Shown: positions 45,110 through 58,199, counted from the stretch's first letter. The stretch is 64,000 nt of DNA from Aspidapion aeneum (GCA_963576565.1 OY755040.1:25898703-25962702), one strand, 5' to 3'. The notes: generated by a model not told the origin, from the letters alone. Numbers and translations: made by a program.

Positions 45110-47330
45110 CTGATTAAAAAAGGAGTTAGACAGGCTGCACCTTTCGCCATTGTTGTTTAATATTTATTCGGAAACTATTTTTAGAGAGGCTATGGATGAC
45201 ATTTTAAAAGGTATAAATGTCAATGGAATAGTAATAAACATTATAATCTATAATCTTTGTACTAAACAACATCCGATATGCAGACGATACAGCAAATAAT
45301 ATAGAGGACATACAGTTTATGATAGACCGTATGTTTCCATACAGCGAAGTACATGGTTTATACATTAACTCAACAAAGACAGAAATTACTATTGTTTGCA
45401 AAAACAAATACTGTTATGTACGCATCTTAGGACAAGTGAACACCTTCAAATATTTGGGCACAAAGGTTAATTGCCAGTGCGATCCGAAAATAGAAATTAG
45501 GTCTCGAATTGAACAAGCGTTTATAAACATGAAACAGTTTTTTACCTCCCGGGATATTAACCTGGACCTCCGAATGGTCAGATGCTATGTTCTCCATTTT
45601 GTTGTACGGGTTATAATATATTATAATCTATATTCCTTGTAATAAACAACATCCGATATGCAGACGATACCGTAATTCTTGCAAATATAGAGGACACACA
45701 GTTTATGGTGGACCGTATGGTTCAATACAGCGAAGTACATGGTTTATACATCAACCCAACAGACAGAAATTACTATTGTTTACAAAAACAAATACTGTTA
45801 TGGACGCATCTTAGAACAAGTTAAAACCTTCAAATATTTGGGCACAAACGTTAATTGCCAATGCGATACGAAAATAGAAATTAGGTCTCGAATAGAACAA
45901 GCGTTCATAAACATGAAACAGTTTTTTACCTCCTGGGATATTAACCTGGGCCTCCGAATAGTCAGATGCTATGTTTTACAATTTGTTGTACGGGTTATAA
46001 TATATTATAATCTATAATCTTTGTAATAAACAACATCCGATATGCAGACGATACCGTAATTCTTGCAGATAATATAGAGGACATACAGTTTATGATGGAC
46101 CGTATGGTTCAATACAGCGAAGTATATGGTTTATACATCAACCCAACAAAGACAGAAATTACTATTGTTTGCAAAAACAAATACTGTTATGGACGCATCT
46201 TAGAACAAGTTAAAACCTTCAAATATTTGGGCTCAAACGTTAATTGCCAGTGCGATCCGAAAATAGAAATTAGGTCTCGAATTGAAGAAGCGTTTATAAA
46301 CATGAAACAGTTTTTTACCTCCCGGGATATTAACCTGGACCTCCGAATAGTCAGATGCTATGTTTTCCATTTTGTTGTACGGGTTATAATATATTATAGT
46401 CTATTATAACCTTTTTAATAGACAACATCCGATATGCAGACGATACCGTAATTCTTGCAGATAATATAGAGGACATACAGTTTATGATGGACCGTATGGT
46501 TCAATACAGCGAAGTACATGGTTTATACATCAACCCAACAAAGACAGAAATTACTATTGTTTGCAAAAACAAATACTGTTATGGACGCATCTTAGAACAA
46601 GTTAAAACCTTCAAATATTTGGGCACAAACGTTAATTGCCAGTGCGATCCGAAAATAGAAATGTCTTGAATTGAACAAGCGTTTATAAACATGAAACAGT
46701 TTTTTACCTCCCGGGATATTAACCTGGACCTCCGAATGGTCAGATGCTATGTTTTCCAATTTGTTGTACGGGTTATAATATATTATAATCTATAATCTTT
46801 GTAATAAACAACATCCGATATGCAGACGATACCGTAATTCTTGCAGATAATATAGAGGACATACAGTTTATGATGGACCGTATGGTTCAATACAGCGAAG
46901 TACATGGTTTATACATCAACCCAACAAAGACAGAAATTACTATTGTTTGCAAAAACAAATACTGTTATGGACGCATTTTAGAACAAGTTAAAACCTTCAA
47001 ATATTTGGGCACAAACGTTAATTGCCAGTGCGATCCGAAAATAGAAATGTCTTGAATTGAACAAGCGTTTATAAACATGAAACAGTTTTTTACCTCCCGG
47101 GATATTAACCTGGACCTCCGAATGGTCAGATGCTATGTTTTCCATTTTGTTGTACGGGTGTGAAGGATGGACTCTCCACCCAATTACAAAGAGACTTGAG
47201 CATGCTAAAGATATAGTTGGTAAAAAGAATGAAGCTGTACTTGACCGAATGCGCAAACCACTTAAACTTCTCGTTACAATCAAGGAAACAAAGAACAGAT
47301 ACATTGGGCATTTAATGAGAGCAGTGGCAG
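45110..47330 (+). mobile_element. Non-LTR retrotransposon fragment with amplified RT core
   Basis: It opens with a damaged GVRQ...SPLLFNIYSETIFREAMDDI block (45122-45205). Five tandem units of the catalytic region follow, each encoding IRYADDT, then IEDIQFMMDRMVQYSEVHGL, NPTKTEITIVCKNK and FKYLGTNVNCQCD. It closes once with ILLYGCEGWTLHPITKRLEH, then ETKNRYIGHLMRAVADL (47135-47330), the usual C-terminal region of such RTs. The element cannot be active. Confidence 0.88.
45230..47155 (+). repeat. Five ~385-bp tandem units of an RT catalytic domain
   Basis: ATCCGATATGCAGACGATAC starts at 45271, 45651, 46035, 46427 and 46813 (spacing 380, 384, 392, 386). Each junction carries TATAATATATTATAATCTAT followed by AATCTTTGTAATAAAC, which does not belong to the RT frame: an uninterrupted RT would read GIVINNIRYADD. 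The last unit passes directly into GTGTGAAGGATGGACTCTCC. Units 4 and 5 share a deletion that creates the EMS-stop ending. Confidence 0.93.
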
Positions 47331-48310
47331 ATCTAAGCGCAGGACACCAGACACCAGGCGCGCCGCAGGGTGCCAAAATGTGCCCGAAATCATAGAGTGG
47401 ATATAGCAATGTAAAATTTAGGCAGAAGGCGCTAGGGGCTCACTGGAAAAAATAAAAAACATGCTGCAGATTTAGCTATTAAATATAACAACGATTTGGA
47501 CGCAACAGAGGTGTATCCTAAACTTGAAAATTTCAAGAGTCACGCATGCTTGTTGCTTCCACACCCGGAAGTAGTCATTTACTTATCTCCCCTATAATAA
47601 TAATAAATAAGGCATTGCATTACAAGAAATATCCAACTCTAAAAGTCAGTTCATCTTAATAACTCAGATCGAGTCTAATTTACTTTTCCTGTTGGCTACG
47701 ATATATTATTTTAAATATTATTTTCTTAAATTTCCAATAGTTTTCATGGTGTTATAATTTTTTTCAATTTTTGTCTTTTTTAAGGTGTCGGCACTGGTCA
47801 ATAAAGAGATAACGGATACAATTTTTGAATGTCCTCGCGCTAAAGAGAATCCTTAAATTTTTTGCCTCAGTTGGCCGTACACTTAATGTGTTCCTTTCAG
47901 TAAACTTTGCCTAATTTTTCGAAGCTTAGTTTAGCAAAACTGATCTGAAGACAAAAAATAAAATCCATGCAATAATTTTGACAGTAAATTGCTTGATATC
48001 CATAAAACGGTATAAACTTTTTAAAACAAGTTTATAAATAGTTAGAAATAGATAATACAAGGTTAAAATTAATCCTTTTAGGGCCTTAATTAAAATTTAT
48101 TATACAAAATTAAAATTTAGAGTAAATCTAAAAAATTAATAATGCTCGCTTTACGCTCCAATAAGATTTTATTTTTAATAATTTGTTTATTACAAACATT
48201 AACCAAAAAGTTGAGTAAAATTTTCCTCATTTCCTGAAAAACTTTAAATCATCTCTATTTTATAAGGCTTTATCACTTTAAACTTAACCAAACACAAAGA
48301 CTTAGATATA
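47331..48310. other. Mostly unrecognised DNA with a possible hAT-type scrap
   Basis: Near 47475-47560 a + frame reads AIKYNNDLDATEVYPKLENF, then KSHACLLLP, vaguely like the helical part of ZMYM/hAT-derived proteins; this is weak. A (ATA)n tract at 47597-47612 may be a retrotransposon tail. Confidence 0.3.
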
Positions 48311-48560
48311 AGGGACTTATTGGAATAAAGGCATGCAATAATAGTGTCAGGCCATATTTTGACAGTTTTTAAATGGAATATGACAACTAATCTTTCAATA
48401 TAAGAATTTTGTTTACTATACGAACCGAAATAAATACTGTCGACTTTAATTATAGATAAATAAATGACTTCGTTTCAAATTCGACTTTGGTATGTCAATT
48501 TTAAAAGATTAACTGTCAGCCTGTAATGTAAATCTGTCAAAATACTGCAATAATAGTGTC
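48311..48560. mobile_element. Diverged copy of the 41197 MITE, right end rearranged
   Basis: AGGGACTTATTGGAATAAA matches the left end at 41198, and ACTTTGGTATGTCAATTTTA matches the interior near 41375. The direct repeat GCAATAATAGTGTCA occurs at about 48338 and 48547, just before the 48565 element. Confidence 0.55.
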
Positions 48561-48777
48561 ATACGGACCTTTTGCACGCACTCCTTTAGCTAACTTTATT
48601 TTGTATCAATGCCACATTAAGTGACAGATGTCACAATATTTAGAAGTCCAATTTTGACCTTTTGCAGACACGTTGCGTTATTTTCGTTATCCTTTATTTA
48701 TCTGTCAAAAAACTGAAAAACTAATACCAGTGAAAAATCGCCAGGAAAATATAGGATTAGTTCGGTTTACTGTGTAC

Positions 48778-50256
48778 AGCGTGTCCCATTTTCGATGGGA
48801 TTAAATGGGAAACTCGGTTATTATTAAAGATATCGACTTTCTGATTGCACCTTACCGTGCTCTTTTTTTGAGCCCTTAAAAATAGTGTAATCAGATTTTC
48901 GCTAATACAGGGAGTTTTTGAAAAAATTGCATTTTTAATAATTCCTTGTATCTCGCTCATTTTGCAAGATATTTTTATTCTGTAAAAACCTCTCTATGGC
49001 AACTTTTTTAGACTAAAATAATGACGTTGTCAATTTTTTAAAATATTGTTTAGTTTGTGAGATATGGTATTTATCATAAAAAAATTAAATACGGACCTGG
49101 ATTTTTTTATTACTATTTTGATTGGTTTCATGCTATTATTATCTTAAAATGATAAAACTTTCATATTTTTTTGTTTTAAGATTGAAAAAAATATTTAATA
49201 CATTCTTTAAAAAATGTTAGTCCAATCCTGGAAATTTCCAACGTAAATATAAATTAAAAATTGCAAGACACACTAGTTGGATGATTTTTGGTTTACCTTT
49301 TTTGAAACGTTAATTAAAAGATTTATAAATAAAGTAAAAAACCAAATTATTTGATGGTAGCACAGCAACTCATGAAAGTTACTTCAACATGGAAAAACAA
49401 TAGCTCACTCAAAATTATTCTAAAATGGCTAGAAATCGACTATATCCAGAATTTGAAAAATGTAATATTTTTGAGTGCTTTATTCAAACAACAAAATCCC
49501 AAGATTTAAACGGCAGAAATATTATTAAGCATAATGCGTTAAGAAAAATTACTCAAAAATGCCAACAATGTCTCATACATAATGGCAATCAGTTTGAACA
49601 TTTGGACCATTCAAGAAAAATTAGTTATTATTTTCTGTAATTCGTTATTTTTTTTTGTATTTGTCGTAGACTTTGTTTCAAATAAATCCTTAAATTAACG
49701 TAAAACCATTTTAATTTGCTAAGTATCAAAACAGTTAAACTAATAATCGTTCAACTAGCAATTTTTAATTTATATTTATGTTGGAAATTTCCAGGTTCGG
49801 ACTAAATTTTTTTTAAAAATAGTAAATATTTTTTTTTAATCTTAAAACAAAAAATATTAAATTTTTATTATTTTGTGATAATAATGGCATGAAGCCAATC
49901 AAAATAGTGATACAAAAAATACAGGTCAATATTTAATTTTTTTATGATAAATACCATATCTCAAAAACTAAACAATATTTTAAAAAACTGACGTCTATTT
50001 TCCTTTATAAAAGTTGCCATAGAAAAGTTTTTACAGAATAAAAATATCTCGTAAAATAAGCGAGATATAAGGGATTATTAAAAATGCAATTTTTTCAAAA
50101 ACTCCCTGTATTAGCGAAACTACAAGGTATAGCAAACATCTGATTACACCATTTTTAAGAGTTTAAAAAAAGAGCACGGTAAGGTGCAATCAGAATATCA
50201 ATATCTTTAATAATAACTGAGTTTCCCATTTAATCCCATCGAAAATGGGACACGTT
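48778..50256. mobile_element. 1479-bp foldback with GTAC target duplication
   Basis: The ends AGCGTGTCCCATTTTCGATG and CATCGAAAATGGGACACGTT are inverted, and the arms extend about 500 bp each. GTAC flanks it at 48774-48777 and 50257-50260. The ~450-bp spacer holds an open frame at 49425-49640 (+, 71 codons, three Cys and three His) of unknown nature. It is inserted into the 48565 element. Confidence 0.85.
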
Positions 50257-51306
50257 GTACTTCCTCTTCACTTCACAGAATATTGATGACTTTTGGTTAG
50301 TTGGTGAACACTGTTGCCAAACAACACAGTTTTTATAAAAAATAATTTTCAATAGATGGCATAAAATTAAATCTGCGGATTACCCCGCATTGGTAGCTCT
50401 TGAAATAATTGTCTGGTGAGTAATTCCACGCCAAATCATCCAATGGGGGTAGCTGCCATGTCACGAAAAAAATCCAAATTTTGATAACATGTATTACTGT
50501 CCTTAGGAATACCAAATTAATAAATTTTAATTTTTAATGTCGCCTCCTGTGTTTTACAGACAACTTTAAAGGTAAAATAAAGATGAAAAACAGTTGCGAC
50601 CATAATTTTTTTTATTTTGATTGTATTAAATCTAATGTAAAAACAAATTTGACGGAAATCTTTAATATTGGTTGGATGATCCTATACAGAAAAAAAAATA
50701 ACCTCACTTTTTTGAGATCGCAAAAATAGTTTTAAAAAAATAGTAATTTTATGATTTTCTCAATTTTTAATTATTTACACCGGTGCGGAATATGGTCCAT
50801 CAAAAAAAAGTCTATGCGCACATTAAAGCTCAGTGGCTTGACTATCATACAAGGTAAAAGAAAAATTTCTAGGTCTATTGGTTTCAGCAAACTAAATTTT
50901 TAAAAATTGGAAAAACCGCAAAAACCTCAAAATTGGCAATTTTTGACTAAAAAAATTAGCATGTCTATCTGTCTATTGAAACTTCGCTTGTAGCTTGTTT
51001 TACTTGACAATGTAACATTTATATAAAAGTTAAATAAAAAAGTTGGGTCTATCATTTTAACATCAACTTTTAGGCTATTTGGTTAAAGCATGTAAAAAAT
51101 CACAATTTTTAATTCGGTCGCAAAAAGAAAAAATTTATATATAAAAATCATCGTCAGGGGGTCTTATTTATACCCACATACTGTTTCGCGTGACATCCTA
51201 GTTTGTGGGTTCAAGTACCATCTTCGTAGTTTTAAGAATAAATTTTGGGTGAGACACAGACATTAATTAGTTTGTCTCTTTGGTGAATGAAATGGTTCAA
51301 GTTTAA

Positions 51307-51457
51307 CAGTGGCGTACGTAATCCTTCCAAAGCCATTGAATAACTTCTCCTAAAGATTTAATTTTTCTGAAAGAAGAATAAAATCGTTTTGCAGGACTTT
51401 GCTTTTACTCAAGCCCCCTCTCCCAACCCACTTGGAAAATTTCTGCATACGCCACTG
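51307..51457. mobile_element. 151-bp MITE with CAGTGGCGTACG ends
   Basis: CAGTGGCGTACGTAATCC at the left and GCATACGCCACTG at the right are inverted. The end motif resembles those of the elements at 17151 and 19904. Confidence 0.7.
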
Positions 51458-52057
51458 GGCATTAAAAAAAACTAAGTACAAAACTAACGCATGGTAAAAG
51501 CCCATGTGATGCGTTTGGAGGTACTGTGAAACGATTTGTTTTACATTAAAATCTCAAACAAACAACAACTGGACACCATTCTTTCACTCCTCTGGATGAT
51601 TTAACTATAGATGCTAAATTTACTTCAAGCTCAGAAAAAAAATTTGTTCGGTTTCTGAAATTATAGAACTCAACTTCTTTTCCGATTTTTTAATTATGAC
51701 AGTAGGTAACTACTAAAAAAGTAAATAAACTTTTAAAAAAATTGTGTAGTGACCTTATGAAGAGAGTTTAGATCATAATTTATTGAACAGTGCTCATATA
51801 AATAAACTTTACCTTCTGATAAACCTTAATTTGCAGGGGTGGATCTAGAAACTTTATTTTGGGGGAAAATATCATAATAAATATTTCACAAAACTATTTT
51901 GCATAATGACCAGGAGGTGTGTTCTATGTGTCAAAACTGTTATATGCGCGGCAACACTGTCTCTAAATAAAGGAACTAGTAGCCTGCGATATTCAAACAC
52001 AAGTAAGGTCAAAAATTATCCTTTGGTAAAGGATAAAGTTCAAAACAGGTAAGGTCC

Positions 52058-53497
52058 TTATTATGAGCCCTTGTCCAAGAATAAGTTTACTAACAGATAG
52101 TAATCATAAGTAAACTAAGCCTTGGTGAAAACGTTTGCTTTTATTTGTTAAAGTAATGCAGCCCTAACTGAAAATGATAGAAAGTATAAAATGTCAATAT
52201 CTTAAACGATTTTTATAATATGGTTCTCTGAGTTTTAAACGATACGTTACGCCATCGTCAAATTAAACTTCCTATCCGCAGACAACTAGACAGATGTTAA
52301 GACAACAAATAGAAAGATTAATGCGGTAAAAGGATGCATAATTGTTTGTTATCAAAAACCCAAATGATAACTTAGAAATTAAATAAATACAAAAAGATGA
52401 ATAACGTATCCCTTATTTACGTGCTAAACCACTTTAGCCGTAAGGTTTCACAAGATTTTAAGGCCTTTTGAAGCCCTCCCCTCACCCATGCCTCAATTTG
52501 TCAAGCGCTCGTTGACTTCCTCCTAAAAATGATGTCACGAAATTGTTACTCTTCCCTCCCAACCAGACAAAAAACAATTTTCCCTACACACCATAATTCG
52601 ATGATTTTTTCACCTAGACGTGGCGGAACACTTTTGAAAAATTCCAGGGCTGCTTTTTGAGATTTGCAACCATCAAACTGTACTTAAACTTGTTTATGTT
52701 ATGACTTATCTTATAGATTTTCTAATAGGAATTTTTTTCTGAATTCAGCAATACCACAAGTAGATTAACTGTCTAATATTGTAGATAAATCTGATCCTGT
52801 ATCAACTACCAAAAAACAAGTGGTGACAACTTGAATCCAATTCTCAGTTGTAGTGCTTTTTCGTCAGGTTTAAAAAAAGCTAAAAAAATATTTTCTGTCA
52901 AATTTTAGGCAGAATAACGATTATACAATTCGAAAGAGACGTAATAATTAAGTAAGTCCTAAATGTTTCACAACAATTTAATTGAAAAAAGGATAGTTTC
53001 CAAATAAATTCTTAAAATTAGCAGATATGATCAATATTAGAAAAAACATTAAATATTGGTTATATTTAGCAATTTTAAAATTTCCTTTGTGTAATTGTTG
53101 TTAAATGGAAAACGTAGACATCGCTTTCGAAGGGTACTTGCCACTTTTGCCTACAATTACAGATTTTTTTTTAACTTGACCAAAAGCACTATATGATTTT
53201 GTGGGAAAAATCCCCGAAACAACTGGGACGGAAAATAGGTATTGCTTGATTGAGAAAAACATCTAGTATTTTTAGATTAGGTAGGTCCAAAAAAACTGAA
53301 ACGCTGAATAAAGATTTCGAACTTACCGAAATACGCGCTGATCATCTTCCTACAAATAACAAAACACTTTTGCTCTATTACGAACAATAAACTCACGAAG
53401 CCCAAGACAACCTTGTATTTTATTTAGTTTTCTCAAATTAAAATCATTGTTCAGTAAGAAATTTACCTATTAAAATAAAATTTGTTTTTAGTTAGAA
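52058..53497. other. Non-coding DNA, nothing recognised
   Basis: No coding frames of length, no inverted ends. Confidence 0.4.
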
Positions 53498-53790
53498 TTT
53501 CTCAAAACCACCTGGGTAGCTATTCTGGGACTTAAACAATGTGATACTTCCCATCACATGTTTTGACCAATGGCAAGCTTTAAATTAACTCCGAGACGTC
53601 CAGTGATATGCGAAAAGATCTCTATTGCACAAGCAAGCAGGAGTCAGATTTCACTAACTCTGAAGAGCGGCGACTATGCCATTGGTCGAGACAAGTCATT
53701 TCGCTCAGAGTTTACTATTGGGCAAAACGTGTGATGTGGATGGTAACTTCATTCAAGACCCAAATTAGCTACCCTGGTGAGGGGAAACTT
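53498..53790. mobile_element. ~290-bp foldback MITE
   Basis: CCACCTGGGTAGCTATTCTG near 53508 is matched by AATTAGCTACCCTGGTG near 53764, and TCACATGTTTTGACCAATGG by CTATTGGGCAAAACGTGTGA. Arms are about 85 bp. The open frame at 53608-53793 is a by-product. Confidence 0.75.
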
Positions 53791-54599
53791 TAGAGTATTG
53801 ATTCTCTAAAATGGAAACAAATTTTACATCCTTTTATCATTAAAAATCCTTTGAAAAATATTCTTAATTATGTAAAATTAATTTACTGGGTGGGTTCATA
53901 TAACTGACCCATTCTTATGCATACAAAATGTAGAGATATATGCCTTTAATCGGTACAAAAAAGTTAAAAAATGTTTGTTAATATATTGCATTACTATCTT
54001 CTGGAACAAAAACTATTTACATAATATAAGTTGAATCGTTATATATTTATTTTAATAAAAAAACTATTTACACAATAAAATTGGCTTATTATCGGGTAGG
54101 TATATAAAGATATAATGAACGTTAAGGGTGAGATCAGTGAACTGTCAAAATCAGATGGTAAACTGAAAAAGACCTGAGGGAGGTAAGTTTTCTTTTTCTA
54201 AAGTGCATAAAATATTATATCACATGACCAAATGCCTTTTTCTATATCAGCGAAATGTAGCCCTCGCTTCGCTTACAAACATTTTACCTCGGAATACAAA
54301 TTGTATCTTTAGTCAGTAGGTTTATAATAATAATTTTGGCAACTTTACCTTGACGCTAGAGGTAAGTAAAAACGACATATTTTGTAATTATCACAAAAAT
54401 GCGGCTCCTCTGTCATCAAGAAGTAAATCGAAAACATAATTTTTTAGCTAATATTATTTTTAATACCTATTTTACTAGTTATCACCTGATTCTCAGTTAT
54501 GCAGTATGTAATAATTTTTTTATTAAAAAGCAAAACCAGCTTTTTGTGTAATAAATAATTACATAAAAAATCATAAATGTTTATTTAAAGGCAGACGGT

Positions 54600-55680
54600 T
54601 ATAATTCCTTCCTCAATACATAAAATAAAAGACACAAGCTGAATTGCACCAATCACAGAGGAATTTCAGTAACAAGTACTCTAAGTAGATTGTAATGTAG
54701 GATTCTTAGAGATCTAATAGAGAATGATTTTTATAAACAAGAAGAAGAGCAAAGTGGGTTTCGTGCAGGCAAATCTTGCAGTGATAATGTTTTTTATTTT
54801 AAACAAGTAGGAGAAAAGTACTCTAAAAAACTGGAACTCTAAAAAACTGGAAACGTAACGCACACGGCATGGGAATAGAACTTAACGACCGATTTACCAT
54901 ATACACAATACAGTTTGCTGAAGACCAATTAATTATAGCTAATGATAAAGAAGACATAAAGCATATGATGAGAAAATTAACGGAAGAATACCAAAAGTGG
55001 GGGTTAACAGTGAACGTGGACAAGACACAGTACTTATGTATTGGAAACAAATCAAGTGAGTTAGAACTAGACAATAGACAAACAATATCTCCATGCAATG
55101 AGTATGTAAACTTGGGTGTCACATTTGATACGACAGGAACAGACTATAAAGAACTGGAAAAAAGAATAGTAAAAGCAAAAAAGATTACTGGATGTCTTAA
55201 AAGTATTTTACCGAACAGAGAGATAAAAGAGAATGTAAAATTTAACACATATGAAACAATAATGAAAAGCACGCTGTTGTATGGAATAGAGACTTATCGC
55301 GTAACAGAAAAATACAAAACAAAAATGGAAAGCGTCGAAATGGATGCAATAAGAAGATCACTGAGAATATCTAGCACAGATTATATAAGAAATGAGATCA
55401 TAAAAGAAAGAATGGGAATCGAGGGAAGCATAACGGATGACATCACTAAAAGACAACTGATATGGTACGGCCATGCACAACGGATGAACGACCAAAGCAG
55501 GTCCTATAATGGCAACCAATAGGGCGCAGAAAAAGAAGGCGTCCTAAACTAGAATGGCAACAGTCAATCCAAAAATAAGTAAAAAAACCTGACAGATGAT
55601 TGTCAGGATCGAAGGAGGTGGAGAATAGGCGTCGGACAACGTAGAAAAATGTTCTAAACCGTAATAGTAGTAGTAGAAGG
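54600..55680 (+). mobile_element. 5'-truncated non-LTR retrotransposon, copy D
   Basis: It begins in the RT with LIENDFYKQEEEQSGFRAGK followed by SCSDN (54715-54790), runs through the open stretch at 54869-55522, and ends with the GRRKRRRPKLEWQQS-like tail and CGTAATAGTAGTAGTAG at 55660-55675, a (TAG)n tail. The region between GKSCSDN and the active-site segment is deleted. Confidence 0.82.
54869..55522 (+). pseudogene. Reverse transcriptase C-terminal half (217 codons)
   Basis: The sequence IYTIQFAEDQLIIANDKEDI stands where the family has YADD: the catalytic block reads FAED, so the first Asp is replaced. It continues with GLTVNVDKTQYLCIGNK, VNLGVTFDTTG, LLYGIETYRVTEKYKTKMES and KRQLIWYGHAQRM, then breaks by deletion before the RLPKQILEW segment present in the sister fragment at 58864. 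Not functional as RT. Confidence 0.82.
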
Positions 55681-55799
55681 TTATAAAATTTACTTTGTTT
55701 TAGAAATTTTAGTGTCACTCAATGGCAAAGACGATAAATAAAAATGTGATTCCAAAGCAAACCTATTTTTGATGCGTATTTACTACTTGCTACATGACA

Positions 55800-57600
55800 C
55801 TGCTCTGCTGTATTTAAAGAAAGATAAAAATTGCATGTTTTGTAATTTTCAAAAAATGCATATTTTGGTCTTTTGTTAAAAAAAAATATTTATTTGAGTA
55901 TTACTTAAAAAGAAAAAATTATAAGTAGAAAAAATTCACAAAGAAAAATTTTGCTTTTTAAAACTAGATTAATCGTCAATTTGAAATAAATAAGGTATAA
56001 AAATAAGTTTTTAGAAAAAAATATTTTTAATACCTATTTAATAGTTATTGCCGGACCCTCATTTATGGTAAAACGGATTGAAAAAGATAAACTGGATGTT
56101 TAATTATAACATCAACAACAGTAATTAGCACTAAAATACGTTTTTTAGTCTTTTGTTAAAATGCAACGCAATTCAATGCAATACAGAAGTATTTGTGTAT
56201 TAAAAAGAAAAGACTAAATTATAACTACAAAATTATAACACCAAAAAAAATAGAACTGTATAAATCAAGCATTTTTTTGGCAAATTTTTAATACCTACTA
56301 GTCATTACCCACCCTCTGCTATGCTAAAACGGACTGAGAAATAAAAACTGCATGTTTTGTAATTATCACAAAAATGCGATTTGCTCATTTCTTGTATTTG
56401 TGTATTAGAAACAAAAAACTAAAAAAAATATAAAAAATAGATTTAATCGATTAATTATGATTAGTAATGACTTTGAAACAGATGACTTATAAAAATAATT
56501 TTTTAGATAAAAAAAACTGACACTCTATTACGACAGAAAAATAAAAACTGTATGTTTTGTAATTATTACAAAAATACGCTTTTAGTCTTTTTGAAATGCA
56601 ATGCAATGAAGAAGTATTTGTCCATTAGAAAGAAAAAATAAATTATAACTAAAAAAAAATTCATTCAGAAAAATTGGGCTTTTTAGAAATAGAACGAAAT
56701 AAACCTAAAGTCTAAAAATATTTTTTTTTTTTCAAAATTATTTTATTTACTTACTAGTTATTACCGACCCTGTGTAAATGCTAAAACGTACAGAAAAATA
56801 AAAACTGCACGTTTTGTAATTATCACAAAAATAGGTTTTTTTGGTGTTTTCTTTGTATTTGTATAAAAATAATTTTGAATACCTATTTACGAGGTATTAC
56901 CTTATTTTGACTGAAAAGAAGTTTTGTAAATATCAGAAAAATGCGTTTTTAGTCTTTTTGAAATGCAATGCCATGAAGAAGTATTTGAATATTCAAAAGA
57001 AAAATCTAAATTATAACTACAAAAAATATACGATGAAAAATTGTGCCTTTTAAAAATTGATATGTGAAGTGTTACTTTAAAATCAATGAGGTATTAAAAA
57101 TAATATTTTAGGTAAAATTATTTTTAATGCCTATATTATAGTTATTGCCTTATTTTGCGATTATTATCAGAAATGTGTAGTATAAATAACATATATATTT
57201 TAGGTAAAAAAGAAACTGCAATAAACAATCACAAAAATGCTTCTTTTTAAAGAACTTAATTTCTTTAAAAAAACCTCAATACTATCTTAAAAGATGCCAC
57301 CAGTATCATATGCGAGTGTCAAGTCAAAAAAATTTTTTTATAGCAAAAACATTTACTGTTCAACTGCTACTTATACACCCTTCTGGATTACATGTTTTTT
57401 AACATCACAGCTTATTATGGATAAAAGCATAATTGTTTAGAAACGATTTAAAGTGAAAAGATATCAAAAAATATTTTTAAAGCAAATGTTATTGAAAGGG
57501 AATTACCACAAAAATACGTTTTTAGATGGCTTTAGTTAAAATGCGCAATAAAGTAGCAAACACTAAAAAAAATTCATCAAAGCCTTATAAAATTCACTTT
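55800..57600. repeat. Degenerate ~200-250-bp satellite
   Basis: The marker TTTTGTAATTATCACAAAAAT (with changes) recurs near 55835, 56350, 56550, 56810, 56925 and 57500, followed by TTTTAGTCTTTT and ATGCAATGCAAT, then AAATTATAACTA and AATACCTATTTACTAGTTATTA. Order is kept but spacing varies. Confidence 0.6.
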
Positions 57601-58199
57601 AGAAAAACTTAAAAACTCTCACACCGAGAACCTGACCCAGAAGATCAGGTTTTTCCTTGTGTGCCTACTAATTACTTACTATTTAAGTTGACTCCATCGA
57701 TCCTGACGGCACTGGCGTAGAACAAGCTTTTCTGGTGCCTCCAAATGTTTATTTCCATAATTTTGTGATTGTTTTATTGAAGAATTCAAACAAAAATATA
57801 AAATTTTACTTCTGGAGGCTATAAAATTTGTAAATTTTTTTAATAAACAAAAATGTGTGGGATAAAAATGTTACTTCATTTTTAAAGAGTTTAACAAGAA
57901 TACGAAGAGATTGAAAACAGAAGTGAAATAGAAGATACCTAACCCTATAATTTTTAAGCATTATACATCACCTTATTTTGCACGTTAGCACTGTCCAAAA
58001 AAAAAGAAAATTAAAATTTTATTTATTCCAAAAATGTTGTTTTCTTAGTTGGTTATTTAAAAACAATCTAAGGCTTTAAAAGTTAGGGTTCAAATAACAA
58101 ATTTGCTGGTCAAAAAACTTTCTATTGTCCTTTTTTACGTCAAACAAATATGTGACTCTTACAACTCTACTGATCTCACCTGCAACGTAAGTTAACTGC

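Larger units (their letters stand above)
48565..52057. mobile_element. Second member of the 38679 TIR family, interior replaced
   Basis: GGACCTTTTGCACGCACTCC at the left and GTAAGGTCC at the right match the ends of 38679-40679. Homology covers the first ~200 bp, the segment AAATCTGCGGATTACCCCGC (about 50370-50395, against 40490-40510) and the right end GCGGCAACACTGTCTCTAAA (51950). The minisatellite and palindrome of the first copy are absent. In their place stands a 1479-bp foldback (48778-50256), and a further ~1.5 kb is inserted between 50418 and 51920. A clear TSD is not visible. Confidence 0.75.
54119..58188. mobile_element. ~4.1-kb TIR element with internal satellite and nested retrotransposon
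   Basis: ACGTTAAGGGTGAGATCAGT at the left is inverted at the right as ACTGATCTCACCTGCAACGT. The interior is a degenerate satellite whose unit contains GTTTTGTAATTATCACAAAAA; one unit lies at 54375-54440, left of the nested non-LTR fragment (about 54600-55680), and the rest lie right of it. No transposase is found. Confidence 0.6.

Noticed and set aside
46978..47409. 143-codon minus-strand frame
   Set aside because: It is antisense to the end of the non-LTR RT (CEGWTLHP...), which is the real coding signal.
55446..55718. 90-codon minus-strand frame
   Set aside because: It is antisense to the C-terminal tail of retrotransposon copy D.
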